64,000 nucleotides of DNA from Ascoidea rubescens DSM 1968 (GCF_001661345.1 NW_017962918.1:372001-436000), one strand, 5' to 3'. Positions 33,039 through 43,304 are shown, counted from the stretch's first letter. Numbers and translations: made by a program. The notes: a model not told the origin generated them from the sequence alone.

Positions 33039-33291
33039 GTTACTACAAAGAGCATTAGACTATATTTTTAGTGAATTTAGTTGGGTAAATGGCTATTTAA
33101 ATAATTTGAAAGAAATCTGTTTTGCAACTAACTTTTAAATTTTTGCATTAATAAGCAAGTGTATAATCAGAAAACGCTTCTAAAAATGGATAATCATTGA
33201 GATTTATCAAAAACCAATGGAAATCGAAGTTTCTAGCTTGACCAAGTGAGAAAGAAAATGTTTTGGATCAACCGAACTTGACGATTTGGTG

Positions 33292-33693
33292 GTTGAGGAT
33301 CGTACAACATGAGTGTGGTGATTAGTTTGAGATCCTCAACTAGTCTGTGAAAAGGAATAATAACAGTAAAATTCCCGAGAAACAGTGTTTATTGACAATA
33401 TTCAAAACCACACTCATATTTTGATACATTGGTATATTGAAAAAAATATTTCAGTGTTAGACATGGGCAAACAACTCAATTAACAGCCAATAAATCATCT
33501 AACCCAGTAACCTTATTTGTCAAGGCAAGCAATAGCAAAATTGTAGGGAAAAGGAAAGCAATGCTACGACGAGTTATGCAGACACAAAGCCATAGCTACA
33601 TTCTACGTAGCTACTGAAGCATCTGTGGAATCTCCTAACAGTTCTGCTGAGATGCTTCTGAACAATTAATCAGATAACTCTACCATCTCAGCA
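33292..33693. ncRNA. Candidate structured non-coding RNA (cluster of perfect inverted repeats)
   Basis: Five perfect arm pairs occur in about 400 bases: GTTGAGGATC (33292-33301) with GATCCTCAAC (33331-33340); ATGAGTGTGGT (33309-33319) with ACCACACTCAT (33407-33417); TAGCTAC (33593-33599) with GTAGCTA (33607-33613); GAAGCATCT (33616-33624) with AGATGCTTC (33650-33658); TGCTGAGAT (33645-33653) with ATCTCAGCA (33685-33693). The first two interlock, and the last two compete for the same bases. Strand, ends and function are unknown. I saw no U1, U2, U5, U6 or tRNA signature. DNA-level cruciform or protein sites are alternatives. Confidence 0.35.
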
Positions 33694-34786
33694 AAAACAA
33701 AAGAAAAAGAAAGGAAGCCGGAAAAGAGCTGGAAGGGCAATGGACACCCAAAACGGAAAGAAAGAGTATTAGAGTTTGAGAGCTGAGTCGGGATCAAACC
33801 AAAGGCTTAAGTACACACATATTCATGCGCCGGGAATTGGCAAGTTATAAATAGCCTAAAGGCGGTACCAAACAATTAAAACTTTTGTTGCATCAGTGCA
33901 TGCTGAGAGCAATAAAGTTTTTGATGGCTCCAACGTCTGACCAACTCTAATCAAATATTGCTTTTTTTATTCACTTGCAAACATGAAGCCGCTGCACACT
34001 ATAATTGAAAGCCGGATTGATATAATTCGAATCTTGAAAATTAGGATCCTTAGGTTTTTTTTAAGGCAAAGTTATACAGACCAAATGAAATTCGGCAAAA
34101 TTGGTTTTTGATTTTGGCATGAAAATTGACAAAGAGTGTCAAACCCAGGTAGACAGCTTTCAACAATATTTCAGTGCCTATTGTGTCATTTGAGGGTTTT
34201 GTTTGGATTGAAATTTCCCAATGGACCGAGAAGGAAGTACACTGTGGTTGAATTGGCAATATCAGGGTGAAAAACAACAGCACTGCTCTCATATCCATTG
34301 GTATCTCATTCTGATAGCCCACAATAGGCATTGCTTTTTTGGCCAACCGCCCAACCGGGGAAAACGGCACCGGTTGCTCAAAACAGCAGTGGCCGGAGAT
34401 AGAAGCGGTGTGCGCTCGCGCTCGTGCTCGTGCCGTCGCGAACAAAGCGCGTTTTGCGCTGCGGAACGCGGTCGCATTCTGCTTTCTTTCTTTTTTTGGA
34501 GAATTAAGAACGTCTGGACCACGTCTGAACCGGATCAATAGGGCTGGAATGGCCTCTTTTGGAAGGGAGATTCTGATTAGTAAACAAACAAACTGCGGTT
34601 TGGTTTTAGCCTGTCAAATTTTTTTCTTGTTTTTTACCAAATAAATTGATTCCAATCTCTTGTTTTTTCTTTTCCTTCCTTCTTATTTTTCTAGCTCAAG
34701 TTCTCTGTTATCTTTCTTTTCCAACAAAGCAATCAGTTGTCTGCAATATACCGAAATCTCTCTCATCAACCATCAATAACCTAAAA

Positions 34787-34954
34787 ATGCAATTCAAATC
34801 TGTTATCGTTGTCTCATTAGCTGCTGTTGCTTCTGTTCAAGCTTTGAACTCCTCAAATGCTTCCAACACCACTTCTACTGATTCTGGTGCCTCTAGCATC
34901 CAAGTTGGTTTATTAGGTGCTGCTGCTGCCGCCGGTGTTGCTTTATTGATCTAA
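34787..34954 (+). CDS. DDR2/HOR7-type stress-induced small GPI peptide
   Basis: A 55-residue precursor that is almost all signal sequence. Residues 1-19 form a secretion signal ending SVQA; the short core LNSSNASNTTSTDSGASS holds three N-glycosylation sites (N21, N24, N27); residues 38-55 are hydrophobic, of GPI or membrane type (QVGLLGAAAAAGVALLI). This matches S. cerevisiae Hor7 (59) and Ddr2 (61) in length, order and wording. Those are highly expressed under osmotic and other stresses; their role is not settled. The ATG at 34787 follows an A-rich leader (CTAAAAATG). A CT-rich tract precedes it, as in strong yeast promoters. The longer frame from 34646 is not needed. Confidence 0.85.
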   Translation: MQFKSVIVVSLAAVASVQALNSSNASNTTSTDSGASSIQVGLLGAAAAAGVALLI

Positions 34955-36540
34955 GAAGCCTCTTGATCTCAACAATCAATGTGTTTTTTTGCAATATTAA
35001 AGTAGCGCTATTTCTTTGAGTTACTGTTTTCTTTCGCTGTTTTTATTCTCTCGTTTCTGTATCTTTCATTCTCCCTCATTTTTTATTTTTTTGTTTACAG
35101 TTTAGATGTTTTTTATTGCTTTTCACTTTTTTTGTTATTTAACTTAGTTTAGAGGATTTAGATTTTTTGAATCGTTATTTAAATAATAATTAATTGTTAA
35201 TGTTATTCAAATATCCAAGCATGGATTTTTGAATTTAATTTTAACGCTAACACTGGCTACCGTAGTATGGTTTTCTTTGATTTCACTAAATTGGATCTTC
35301 TAATGGTGAAGAGTTTTAATAATTTTTGTCTATCCATTAGTTTCACCACTTCACATCGTATTGCTGTGTAATCAATTCAAAGCATTAGCATTACTTGCTC
35401 TATCTCTTTTGACCTGCTACGTCTTTAAACTAGCATTTTCTTTTTCACGAAATCAACCCATTTCAAATTCTCGTTCTATTAAACCTATGAAGATTAAATA
35501 TTCTCAATTCACTTTTATATGATTTTCTCGCATTCTTCTACTACAATTGCTATCAAAATTATACTCATTTCTATAAATAATAATCTCACAATCCACTAGT
35601 TAAAATCTGGATAAACTGCTGTGGTTTTTACCTTTAGAATACTTCCCCTTTTCTCCGGTTTCACATTGATTTACTAGCCATTAACACATTGAATCTTTAT
35701 CCCACTCTTCCATTACCATATCTTTTCATCAGTTGTGGCCTTCTTAACAATGAAATTACAACCCACTCGTTCAAGCTTGCTAAATTTATGAGCTTATAGT
35801 ATTTCAATACTCATCACTCTGTTGCCTTTAACATCCTATGTTGTTTTTTTTGTCTTTCTCATCAGGAATTCCTCATTCCAAATAAAAATACCATTTCAGT
35901 TGATTTGCCCAATAAACATACTGCCAAACACCAATGCATCAAAAATAAGACATCTCCTCTGGCTTGTATCACCATTTGGTCAAAAGTAACACCATAAAAG
36001 CAACCCACTTAGATTTCAACAACGCTCTGTAATTCCATTTCATTCTGCTCTAGAACTCAAGAGACTGTTTTCTCTTCAACACGCCCTTTAATAGATACAA
36101 GAAATTTGAGCTTAATTTGATAATTATAATTATAGTTTTGTCAAGCTTAGCTAACCACAGAGTGCACAATTTTCACTCATATAAGCAAACTCATTTCAAC
36201 TATCAAATAGCCAGCATTGTCAATGTGCCATTAAAAGGTCAATACAACTGAATTATAATCACCAGCAGATACATAGTGAGCTGGATTGGTTGGTTCAAAG
36301 GGCTGTGGTCCAATGTGCTGAAGGATTCCTTTCCGAAAAATGGCTCTCTCCAACACAATCAAACTGGTAAGCTCTGAGTTGATTAAATGAATCCGTAATA
36401 AGAGAAGCTCTAACGCCTAGATTTACAGTGGAAATCCGTATATTGGGTTCCATGAGTATCAACTTATTGCCATATCCTTAACCCAAAATGTAATAGATAC
36501 TCACAACTAGTTATTTCAAGCCCAATTTATTTAAGTTAAA
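34955..36540. other. Gene-free AT-rich region
   Basis: About 1.6 kb after the DDR2-like gene. I read both strands for coding stretches and saw only short unconvincing frames, and no repeats of note. It may include decayed sequence that I cannot identify. Confidence 0.4.
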
Positions 36541-36804
36541 TCATTGATTGTGTTGTGACCGTGGATAACCGATTTCCGGCCGTTCGTTACGAGTTAATAC
36601 ACTTTCAAGCATTCGTTCTAGTCGTTTAAATCCGGATGCAATATTCAATTCAATTAACTCAACTCTTTGATTTAATTCATTGATTTTGGAAGCCATTGGT
36701 GAACTATCAAGTTCCCTTTCGTTATCACTATCAGTGTTCTTGACATGAATGCTGTCAGCTTGACAGTCGTCGAAGGAAGGGTAGAGATTTCTTCTAGTAC
36801 TCAT
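36541..36804 (-). CDS. Unidentified short frame with a predicted coiled coil
   Basis: An 87-residue frame from an ATG at 36804. The N-terminal half is acidic and Ser/Asp-rich; residues about 38-72 have a heptad-like hydrophobic pattern (INELNQRVELIELNI, then LERMLESVL). No family recognised. It follows a second short frame on the same strand by 56 bases, so the two may be remnants of one gene. Composition is less AT-rich than the surroundings, which supports a coding past. Confidence 0.35.
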   Translation of the reverse strand: MSTRRNLYPSFDDCQADSIHVKNTDSDNERELDSSPMASKINELNQRVELIELNIASGFKRLERMLESVLTRNERPEIGYPRSQHNQ

Positions 36805-36860
36805 GACTTAGTAGACTTCTCTCTCCTTTTCCTCTCTTGTTTTATTTTATTCCTACTTAG

Positions 36861-37165
36861 CTATTTAGTGATCATATTTATATTATTTGGATTGCAGTCT
36901 TTATCAACGTATTTGTGAATTAAGTGTTGTTTGTTGAAACACAATTTTCGTTTCATATTGGTTAAGTCTTGTGTATTTCGTTTGGGGCAACGGACCATAA
37001 TGACTTCACGAGCTTCCGAGTTCGGATTGTGTTTTCCGGTCACACCTCGTGCAACAAATAAGTAGCTGTATGTCTCTGCAATATCATGCAATATCATGTA
37101 TTTATGTAATATACCGTTTGCAAAAATGGAAATGCAAATAAACTTTTTGATGTTTAATACTCCTC
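36861..37165 (-). CDS. Unidentified short frame, possibly a gene remnant
   Basis: A 78-residue frame begins with ATG at 37097 and stays open upstream to about 37165 without another clear start. It has a protein-like, polar sequence (YSYLFVARGVTGKHNPNSEA, then MVRCPKRNTQDL). I do not recognise it. The lack of an obvious start at the open end and the neighbour 56 bases downstream suggest a fragment of a larger gene. Confidence 0.3.
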
Positions 37166-37488
37166 TCCATTGAGAAAAGCGCGATCACATCTAAAGTAAA
37201 AGTAAGAGATACGGGTAATCATGAAGGCTTTTTTCTTAGTTCTGGCTCGTAAATAGTGCTTTTTCCCTAGTTTAACTTGGAAATAAACGAGTTCCTGTTA
37301 CTGTTTATGGTCGCTAATATTATTAGTGATTTGTTGATCAAAGCAAAATGCTACTGTTTTCCCAATTTGTTCACGACAATAGCATGGGAACATCGACATC
37401 TTCAGGGGACAATATCTGTTAAACTTAGATGCTCAGCAAATGTTCAAAAATAGAAGCAGTTGTTGAAGGAGATTACTCTGTCGCAGCA

Positions 37489-37496
37489 TATAAATA
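37489..37496 (+). promoter_or_regulatory. TATA box of the NG-repeat protein gene
   Basis: TATAAATA lies about 75 bases before the start codon at 37568, a usual distance in yeast. Confidence 0.5.
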
Positions 37497-37567
37497 TCTG
37501 GCAAACGTTTGCTTAAAATTAATATCTGCGATAGAACTTTTGCCGACACTCGAGTTTTATTTTGAAA

Positions 37568-38335
37568 ATGTTTATCAAATCTTCATTATTTATTTTTCTG
37601 CAAATTTTGCTTCTCGCAAAATCTGTTCCAATTGCCTCGCCAGATGATGAGGCTGATTTAAGTGCTGCTTCCATCTGTGACTGGTCAGTATGTGACAAGC
37701 TTTATGAAAGATATCAGACAGTGCCCAAAGATCAATTCTGCGATACTAGCTGTTCAAGTGAAAATGCATATCCAAACTTATCCGATGATATCTCCAAATG
37801 TAGAGATTGTGGCTTTTGCGATGTTTGGCTTGAATATTCTCAAGAATTTAATACAGCTCTACATTGTGGTGATATGATGATTATGATTTACTGTGTTGAA
37901 GATGAACAACCTTCACAAACTACTCAGTGCCTCGAACCTACACCAGAGACAGATAACGGAAACAATAACGGTAATCAAAATGGTAACGAAAATGGTGCTG
38001 GTGGAAACAATGGTAATTACAACGGTCACTATGGTGGTTCTAGTGGTTACAATGGTAACAATAATGGTAACTCTAATGGTAATGCCAATGGACCAGGTGG
38101 TAATAACGGAAATGACAACGGTAACAACAATGGTAATGCTAATGGTGGCTACTGGGGCTATTCTGGATACAATGGTAACAACAACGGTAACTACAATGGT
38201 AACTACAATGGAGCTGGTGGTAATAACGGTAACAATAATGGTAACTACAATGGTAATGCCAATGGTGCTGGAGGCAATAATGGTAATGGAAATGGTAACG
38301 GAAATGGAAATGGCAATGGTAATGGTAACTGGTAG
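37568..38335 (+). CDS. Secreted Cys-rich protein with Asn-Gly repeat tail
   Basis: A 255-residue predicted secreted protein of unknown family. A signal peptide (1 to about 20) is followed by a domain with ten Cys (about 37-124): CDWSVC, FCDTSC, CRDCGFC, HCG, YC and QC, probably five disulfides. From about residue 130 the chain is an Asn-Gly repeat (NGNNNGN units) with spaced aromatic motifs GGSSGYNG and GGYWGYSGYNG, ending NGNGNW. There is no C-terminal hydrophobic tail, so it is probably released or wall-trapped, not GPI-anchored. It has its own TATA box and sits in a gene-poor region. The start is the ATG at 37568; the frame upstream has no ATG. Confidence 0.8.
   Translation: MFIKSSLFIFLQILLLAKSVPIASPDDEADLSAASICDWSVCDKLYERYQTVPKDQFCDTSCSSENAYPNLSDDISKCRDCGFCDVWLEYSQEFNTALHCGDMMIMIYCVEDEQPSQTTQCLEPTPETDNGNNNGNQNGNENGAGGNNGNYNGHYGGSSGYNGNNNGNSNGNANGPGGNNGNDNGNNNGNANGGYWGYSGYNGNNNGNYNGNYNGAGGNNGNNNGNYNGNANGAGGNNGNGNGNGNGNGNGNGNW
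37955..38330 (+). repeat. Coding Asn-Gly repeat (GGTAAC/AATGGT units)
   Basis: Repeated GGTAAYAATGGT-type units encode the NG-repeat tail of the secreted protein. Longer modules recur (GAGCTGGTGGTAATAACGG-like and TACAATGGTAACAACAATGG-like), pointing to expansion by duplication. Confidence 0.9.
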
Positions 38336-39796
38336 TTAAACTGCTGTATCTCCAGTTTTTGAGGTACTCAAAGTACCTTTTTTAAAAAAGTAATGAAGTT
38401 CTCAATATTTTAACGTCTATTTTATCCTTTCAAGTTGTATTTTATTTGAAAACCGATGATTTTTCTGTTTGTTGCTATTTTGAAATAGTTTCCAAAGTAT
38501 ATTTTTGTACCTCAATTAATGATTTTGCAAAATGTTTTATACTCTAATTTCTCACAATACGAGACACAAAAGGCTTATTTGTAGTTCAAAAGAAAGTACA
38601 TCATTGTGCTTTGCTCGGCATCCCTCTTTGGTTGTTTCGAAACAGCTCCATCAGAAACACCGAAACCAAACAATTTAGAAACATATTCCTTTTGTAAAAG
38701 AAATTTCAGATAAAAAGGTGAGATATGGTTAAGAAAGGGGAACCTTTAAGACTTCAAAGCTTGTAGATACAAAGCAACATGAGAAAAACTCAACTTCAAT
38801 CAAAAAATCGCTCTTTTGATTCAGTTCATTGAACCAAATCTAGGATCTAAATGACTGTTAGAACTGAATTTTTATCAAGGAATAATAATTACAGTCTTTC
38901 GAGCTACAAAATTTAATGATATAAACATCACATTTTAGTTTCCACTTTTTTTCTCAAAAAGCCCAAAATATTTATTTAATGAATTTATTGTTTTGAAAAA
39001 TTAACAAATTATTTTCAAGTAATTTAACCAAATTATATTCTCATTAAAAACAGTTTTACAAATTTTATTGTTGAATTTCCTATAAGTCAAAAAGAAAAAG
39101 AAAAGAGTATAGGTGTAAGTATCTCCTTCAGTGTATCTCAACAAGAATATACTTTCATAAAATCACAATACAAATTCAGTGGCATTTTCTACTATGGTTC
39201 AAATTTCAAACCAGAATTGAGTTAAAACCTACCAATTGAGTATATAAATGATTTATTTATGGTTTCTCATTCTTTAATCCACTGATACATTTTATGACTG
39301 GTTCGGTAATTGTGAATATTGACAGTTGGTATTAATTTCTTGATATTCAACAAAAAAGAAAAATATGTCAATTCTCGAAGACTTGAATGTTCTGAGTAAA
39401 GGATTTTGTACAACTGAATCACTTTTTCAGAATCAAATTATTTTCAAAAGTGATAAATTACGATGAAAATCTTTTGTGTAATGGTTTTATTTAACATTTC
39501 TTTCAAAGAACACTTTAAATCCATAGATTTAAATTTATTTCCATGATTCCAGTCGGTAAAGTGAAATGCTATTAAATTTTCAAAAACACACTAATAGGCC
39601 CTGTAGTATTTCATTAACTCATGATATTTGAGATTTTGGATTGAAATTAAATGAACATGGAAATTGAAAGGGTTGTTGTTTCACTCAATCTTGAAGTGAT
39701 CTCAATTACCTTTACTCACAATCATTTATGAAAGTTTCTAAAATCTTTCTTTGAAATAGATTTACATATAATCTAGATCCAATTTGTTTACATATT
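38336..39796. other. AT-rich region with one TATA-preceded mini-frame
   Basis: No supported gene. A TATATAAA at 39241-39248 precedes a 33-codon frame (39365-39466, beginning MSILEDLNVL) that ends early and could be the head of a lost gene. The rest is low-complexity AT-rich sequence. Confidence 0.35.
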
Positions 39797-40501
39797 TCAA
39801 AAGCCGACTTTTCTTTTCATATTGTATATGGACCAAGAACAATTAGATATTTTTTTTTTGAGCTGTGTTTCTGAGCTCACCAGTGGATGTAATACGGCAT
39901 TAAAGACTATTATCTCATTTTGCTGGATTTTGTTTAAAAATAAATTGCGATTGACTACTCTGTGAATGAAATCGCCATATTCTCTAACAACCAATTCCTG
40001 GTTAAGGAAAATAAAGTTTAGATTTGAGTAAGTAGTGCTTAGATAAACTGTTTGAAAACTATTGAATTTTTTCATTAAATATTGAAGTAACTTTTTATTA
40101 GCTCCAAAATGAAAAAGTGAGGTTTGGATAAATTTTTTATCAAACCCATATAATAATCTGCATGAAGATGAGATAAAAAAATATTTTAAAATAGCTTTAT
40201 GTTCAGCATAACAAAACAAGTCCAAAGCAATCATGTATTTCTCAGAGGTCTTGATATCTTCAGTATTATCAAGAGCATTTTCATTAAAATTGTTCTCAAA
40301 GTGTTGTGGATTTTTAATGTTGTTCAACTTTTGTTTATTGAAGGTTAATATTTTGAACAAAGGGATTGGTAGTTTTGATCTATTTGGTCTTTTAATAGAT
40401 GATAAATGATCTTGGCTTAAAACTTTAGGTGAATTTTCACCTAAGCTTGAAACCAAAAATATTTTAGAAGAATCAGTTATTTCGGCAATGCCTGAAAAAT
40501 A
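39797..40501 (-). pseudogene. Decayed gene, unidentified
   Basis: A frame of about 235 residues is open on the minus strand but lacks an ATG near its head; the first internal Met is about 90 residues in. The later part looks like folded protein (LDLFCYAEHKAILKYFF, then YGDFIHRVVNRNLFLNK). A further coding-like stretch lies upstream near 40650-40822. The family is not recognised. The next region on the same strand holds a second broken gene, so this segment appears to be a graveyard of accessory genes. Confidence 0.45.
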
Positions 40502-41394
40502 CAATCCATTTTTGGATATTTTTTAAGATGACTGTTCGGAAATCTCACATTATAAAGCAAATGAAGCCTCAAAATTTTGATTTTCTTTTGGACGAACAAA
40601 AGAATAAGATACTGCAAGACGAACAAAAATTAGAGAAATGTCTTATCCTTTCAAAAACAACACTGACAACCATCTAAACAATGAATTGGATGATTCTTAC
40701 TCTTCACTTCTAACAAAAATGATAGAACTTTATGAGTCAAAAGCTCAATAACCTCTAGTTCTGAACCAGAATCAATCTCGATGAATATTGATGTTAATTT
40801 TTGAATTTTTTCTGGCGGTACAACAAGGTCTATTTGATAATTAAGACCATGATTTGGAAGTGTTTTAGATTTGATGGTGTATGTTTATTGTTTTGTTTCG
40901 GTTACATGGCGCGATGTGGGTAGAGAGAACTAAGAGACTAACAAACTGGTGTTGTGTTGTAGAGGCCTTGACAATGCTGGTAAGACTACAATTGAAGAAG
41001 CTTTTGAACAAGAATATTTCAGAGATATATTTCACAATAGGATTCCAGATTAGTGATTTTCAAATAATTCAATTAATTATTTTCGAATTTTTGATTTTTT
41101 AAAGCTTGTTTAGTTAAAATGGATCACAAGCCAAGTACAATCATCAATAATCTTTTACAAACATGAATTATTTTAAGCACAATATCGTATTAATCAAATT
41201 GGCTTGGTGGAGGGTATTTTATTAATCATCTTAATATACTTTAATAGCAAAAACAAAATAGCAAAATTACATTATCAACTGTGTTTTTATTAGCTTTAAA
41301 CCACTACACCAACTAATGTTTAAACCATCAATAATTCTTTTGGCAAAAACAGATTTGGTATTAAAAACAATATAAGCTGACTCAAAAAATAGAT

Positions 41395-42737
41395 TTAAAA
41401 TAAAATGTTTTTAATTGCCTTTTTTCCGTTTGATTTGATTAAAATTTCAAGCCTTTCTTTTAGAACTATTAACTGGATAATTTTTTCTGCAAATTTTTCT
41501 CTTTCTATTTCTATGTTTTTTTGTGCCATAGTAGTCAAACTGCCTCTCTGAGCTTCCAAGAATCTAAAATCAATTTTGCGATAATTTCTATAATCCAGCA
41601 ATAAATCGATAAGGCATTCATAATCATACGAGCATTTTTTGATAAAATGATGTAAACCTTTAGTGATAATTGGTATTGGTTTCGTGCAATTGGATCTGCC
41701 TTTTCTAGTAGATGATGAACCAAAATCTAAATAATAAAATGTATTGACTTTATCATTGTAGATAACATTGTCCAGGTGGATATCACCGTGGGGGATGCCG
41801 GCTAGGTGAATTTTCTGCAAATTCCCAAAACCCTTTATACTCATCTCTTTGAAATTCGTTTCTTTAACATTTAATAATTTATTTTCGCTAACATATTTTG
41901 CTTTGATATAAAGATCAGCAATTTCCAATGGATTACGGTTTTTATAGTCGTCTAAATTTTGAAGAGCAGCTTGCACATTTAAATTGGGATGTTCAATAAA
42001 CCCATAACTAAGTGACAGTGGTGCAATTAACCTATATGTTGGGATCTGATAGTTGATTGTAAACAGCTGTCTCTTTTAAATATCTTAATCTGGTTTCTAC
42101 CAATCTTTCTTGAAACCCCAAATATATTGGTTTGGTTCGGCTGGAGTTCCACTGCTGGTTAGTGCACCTCGCCACATCATAAATCTTCAATATAACTTTA
42201 TCAACGTCCATAACGGTTGCATATTTCTGATGTGGTGAACTTCCCTGTATTATTTTCTTGATAGCATTTGGAAGGATATTATCACTCATCTGGATGAACG
42301 CACCACAAATTTGCTTAAATTTTCTAATTTCAGCAAAACTCATATTAAGCGTTTTGAAATTTGTCTCTGATTTATGGAATATTCTAACATAACAGCTTTG
42401 AATTTGATAACAAGCTTTTATAAAATGCTGTAAGTAAAGCAATCGTCGTTGCGTTTTTGGCATTTGTTTTATCTATGTGAAGCAACTTATATTTGACAGA
42501 TACTCGTTTGGACATGTTTCTATCATCTATCCCATAAACATCATTGTCAAATTTATCATTAAAAACAATTTCATATATAAATACATGGTCATAATCTAAA
42601 ATAATGTCAGCTCCTGAGCGTGTGAATAATGCTTGACAGAAAGACTGAGTAAAAACATTTTTGAAATTGTTTATGGAGCTCTTGACACTTTTTTCCATCC
42701 CTAAACAGTCAATGCATGAACATGCATCCAGATGCAA
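41395..42737 (-). pseudogene. Broken gene with protein-kinase-like C-terminal domain
   Basis: Three overlapping or adjacent minus-strand frames together look like one former gene, interrupted at about two points. The 5' part has SGADIILDYDHVFIYEI; the middle has a kinase N-lobe-like VILKIYDVA and a following helix; the 3' part has GIPHGDIHLDNV and FYYLDFGSS, the catalytic-loop and DFG-type motifs of a kinase or aminoglycoside-phosphotransferase fold (HGD instead of HRD). Such kinase-like genes form variable accessory families in yeasts and other fungi (family knowledge, loosely applied). It is not expected to make a functional product. Confidence 0.6.
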
Positions 42738-42893
42738 CAGTGCCTCGAATGCACATCAAGTTATGTTCACTATCGGCGCTTTTCATTTCCTAAAATGGAC
42801 TACCGTTAGAGCACGCCTTCTCGCCCCCAGCTTAAAAGAGCTGGCAATCTAAACTTGTTTCTTCGAACAGATCAAACTCATTTCCAAAGAACA

Positions 42894-43182
42894 ATGGTAT
42901 GATACTTTGATTTCCTTTCTTTTTCTAATGGTTCTGTTTGATCAAGTCTAACTAACCTCTGGTTTTCTATAGTCTGCTCTATTTAATTTTCAGTCTCTAT
43001 TGCAGGTTTTGCTTCTTTTGATTTGCACCTCAGCCTACATCCACTCTCTCTGGCCAGCGTTATTAGATAAAAACAGAACTGGTGTTGCTGGTGTATTTTG
43101 GAAGTTTGCAAGAATTGGTGAAAGATTAAGCCCCTACGTATCAATCTGTTGCGTTATAATGGCTGTTAGCCACTTAATATGA
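42894..43182 (+). CDS. KSH1: Kish protein, Golgi secretory-pathway membrane protein; intron after the start codon
   Basis: The spliced product has 70 residues, like S. cerevisiae Ksh1 (72) and human TMEM167A, which act early in secretion. Exon 1 is only the ATG (42894-42896). Exon 2 (42973-43182) begins [16 protein letters not shown], the same as the family start after Met, then [23 protein letters not shown] and a second membrane segment. Two hydrophobic helices flank a conserved lumenal stretch. The intron (42897-42972) has a GTATGA donor, a CTAACTAAC branch region at 42948-42956 and a TAG acceptor. It is convergent with UTP25, with an (AT)16 run between them. Confidence 0.92.
42897..42972 (+). 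other. Spliceosomal intron in KSH1 (76 nt)
   Basis: Donor GTATGA directly after the ATG, branch ACTAAC at 42951-42956, acceptor CTATAG ending at 42972. Splicing here restores the exact Ksh1 family N-terminus, which is strong support. Confidence 0.88.
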
Positions 43183-43231
43183 TTAATTCACTTATCCCGA
43201 ATAGAAATGCACTATTACTATCATTATCACT

Positions 43232-43235
<4 letters not shown>

Positions 43236-43268
<33 letters not shown>
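43236..43268. repeat. AT dinucleotide array
   Basis: About 16 AT units between the convergent KSH1 and UTP25 genes; a simple repeat in the shared terminator region. Confidence 0.95.
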
Positions 43269-43272
<4 letters not shown>

Positions 43273-43304
43273 CTTTAATTTTATTCATCTCTATCCTCTT
43301 TCAA

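Larger units (their letters stand above)
31559..34786. other. Long gene-free region
   Basis: About 3.2 kb with no supported protein gene. It contains TAATTG-type repeats (about 32170-32235), an ATGCAAATAGG repeat (about 32466-32505), a TTGAA pentamer array (about 32994-33038), a cluster of perfect inverted repeats (33292-33693) and a GC-rich island with CGCTCGTG-type repeats (about 34330-34480), upstream of the small DDR2-like gene. A TATAAATA lies at 33845-33852 on the + strand. Confidence 0.55.

Noticed and set aside
33780-33830. tRNA-like T-arm on the minus strand (GGTTTGATCCCG)
   Set aside because: No matching acceptor stem, A box or anticodon arm could be built around it.
33452-33960. 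Possible solo LTR suggested by a TG-type start, a TATAAATA and an AATAAA-like word
   Set aside because: No target-site duplication or convincing matching ends could be found, and no internal element sequence is present.
37429-37647. 72-codon frame upstream of the NG-repeat gene
   Set aside because: It runs over the TATA box and start of the secreted-protein gene in another frame.
40561-40764. Two short + strand frames (49 and 37 codons) that read like protein
   Set aside because: They overlap a coding-like stretch on the other strand and neither matches a known family; AT-rich DNA gives such frames easily.
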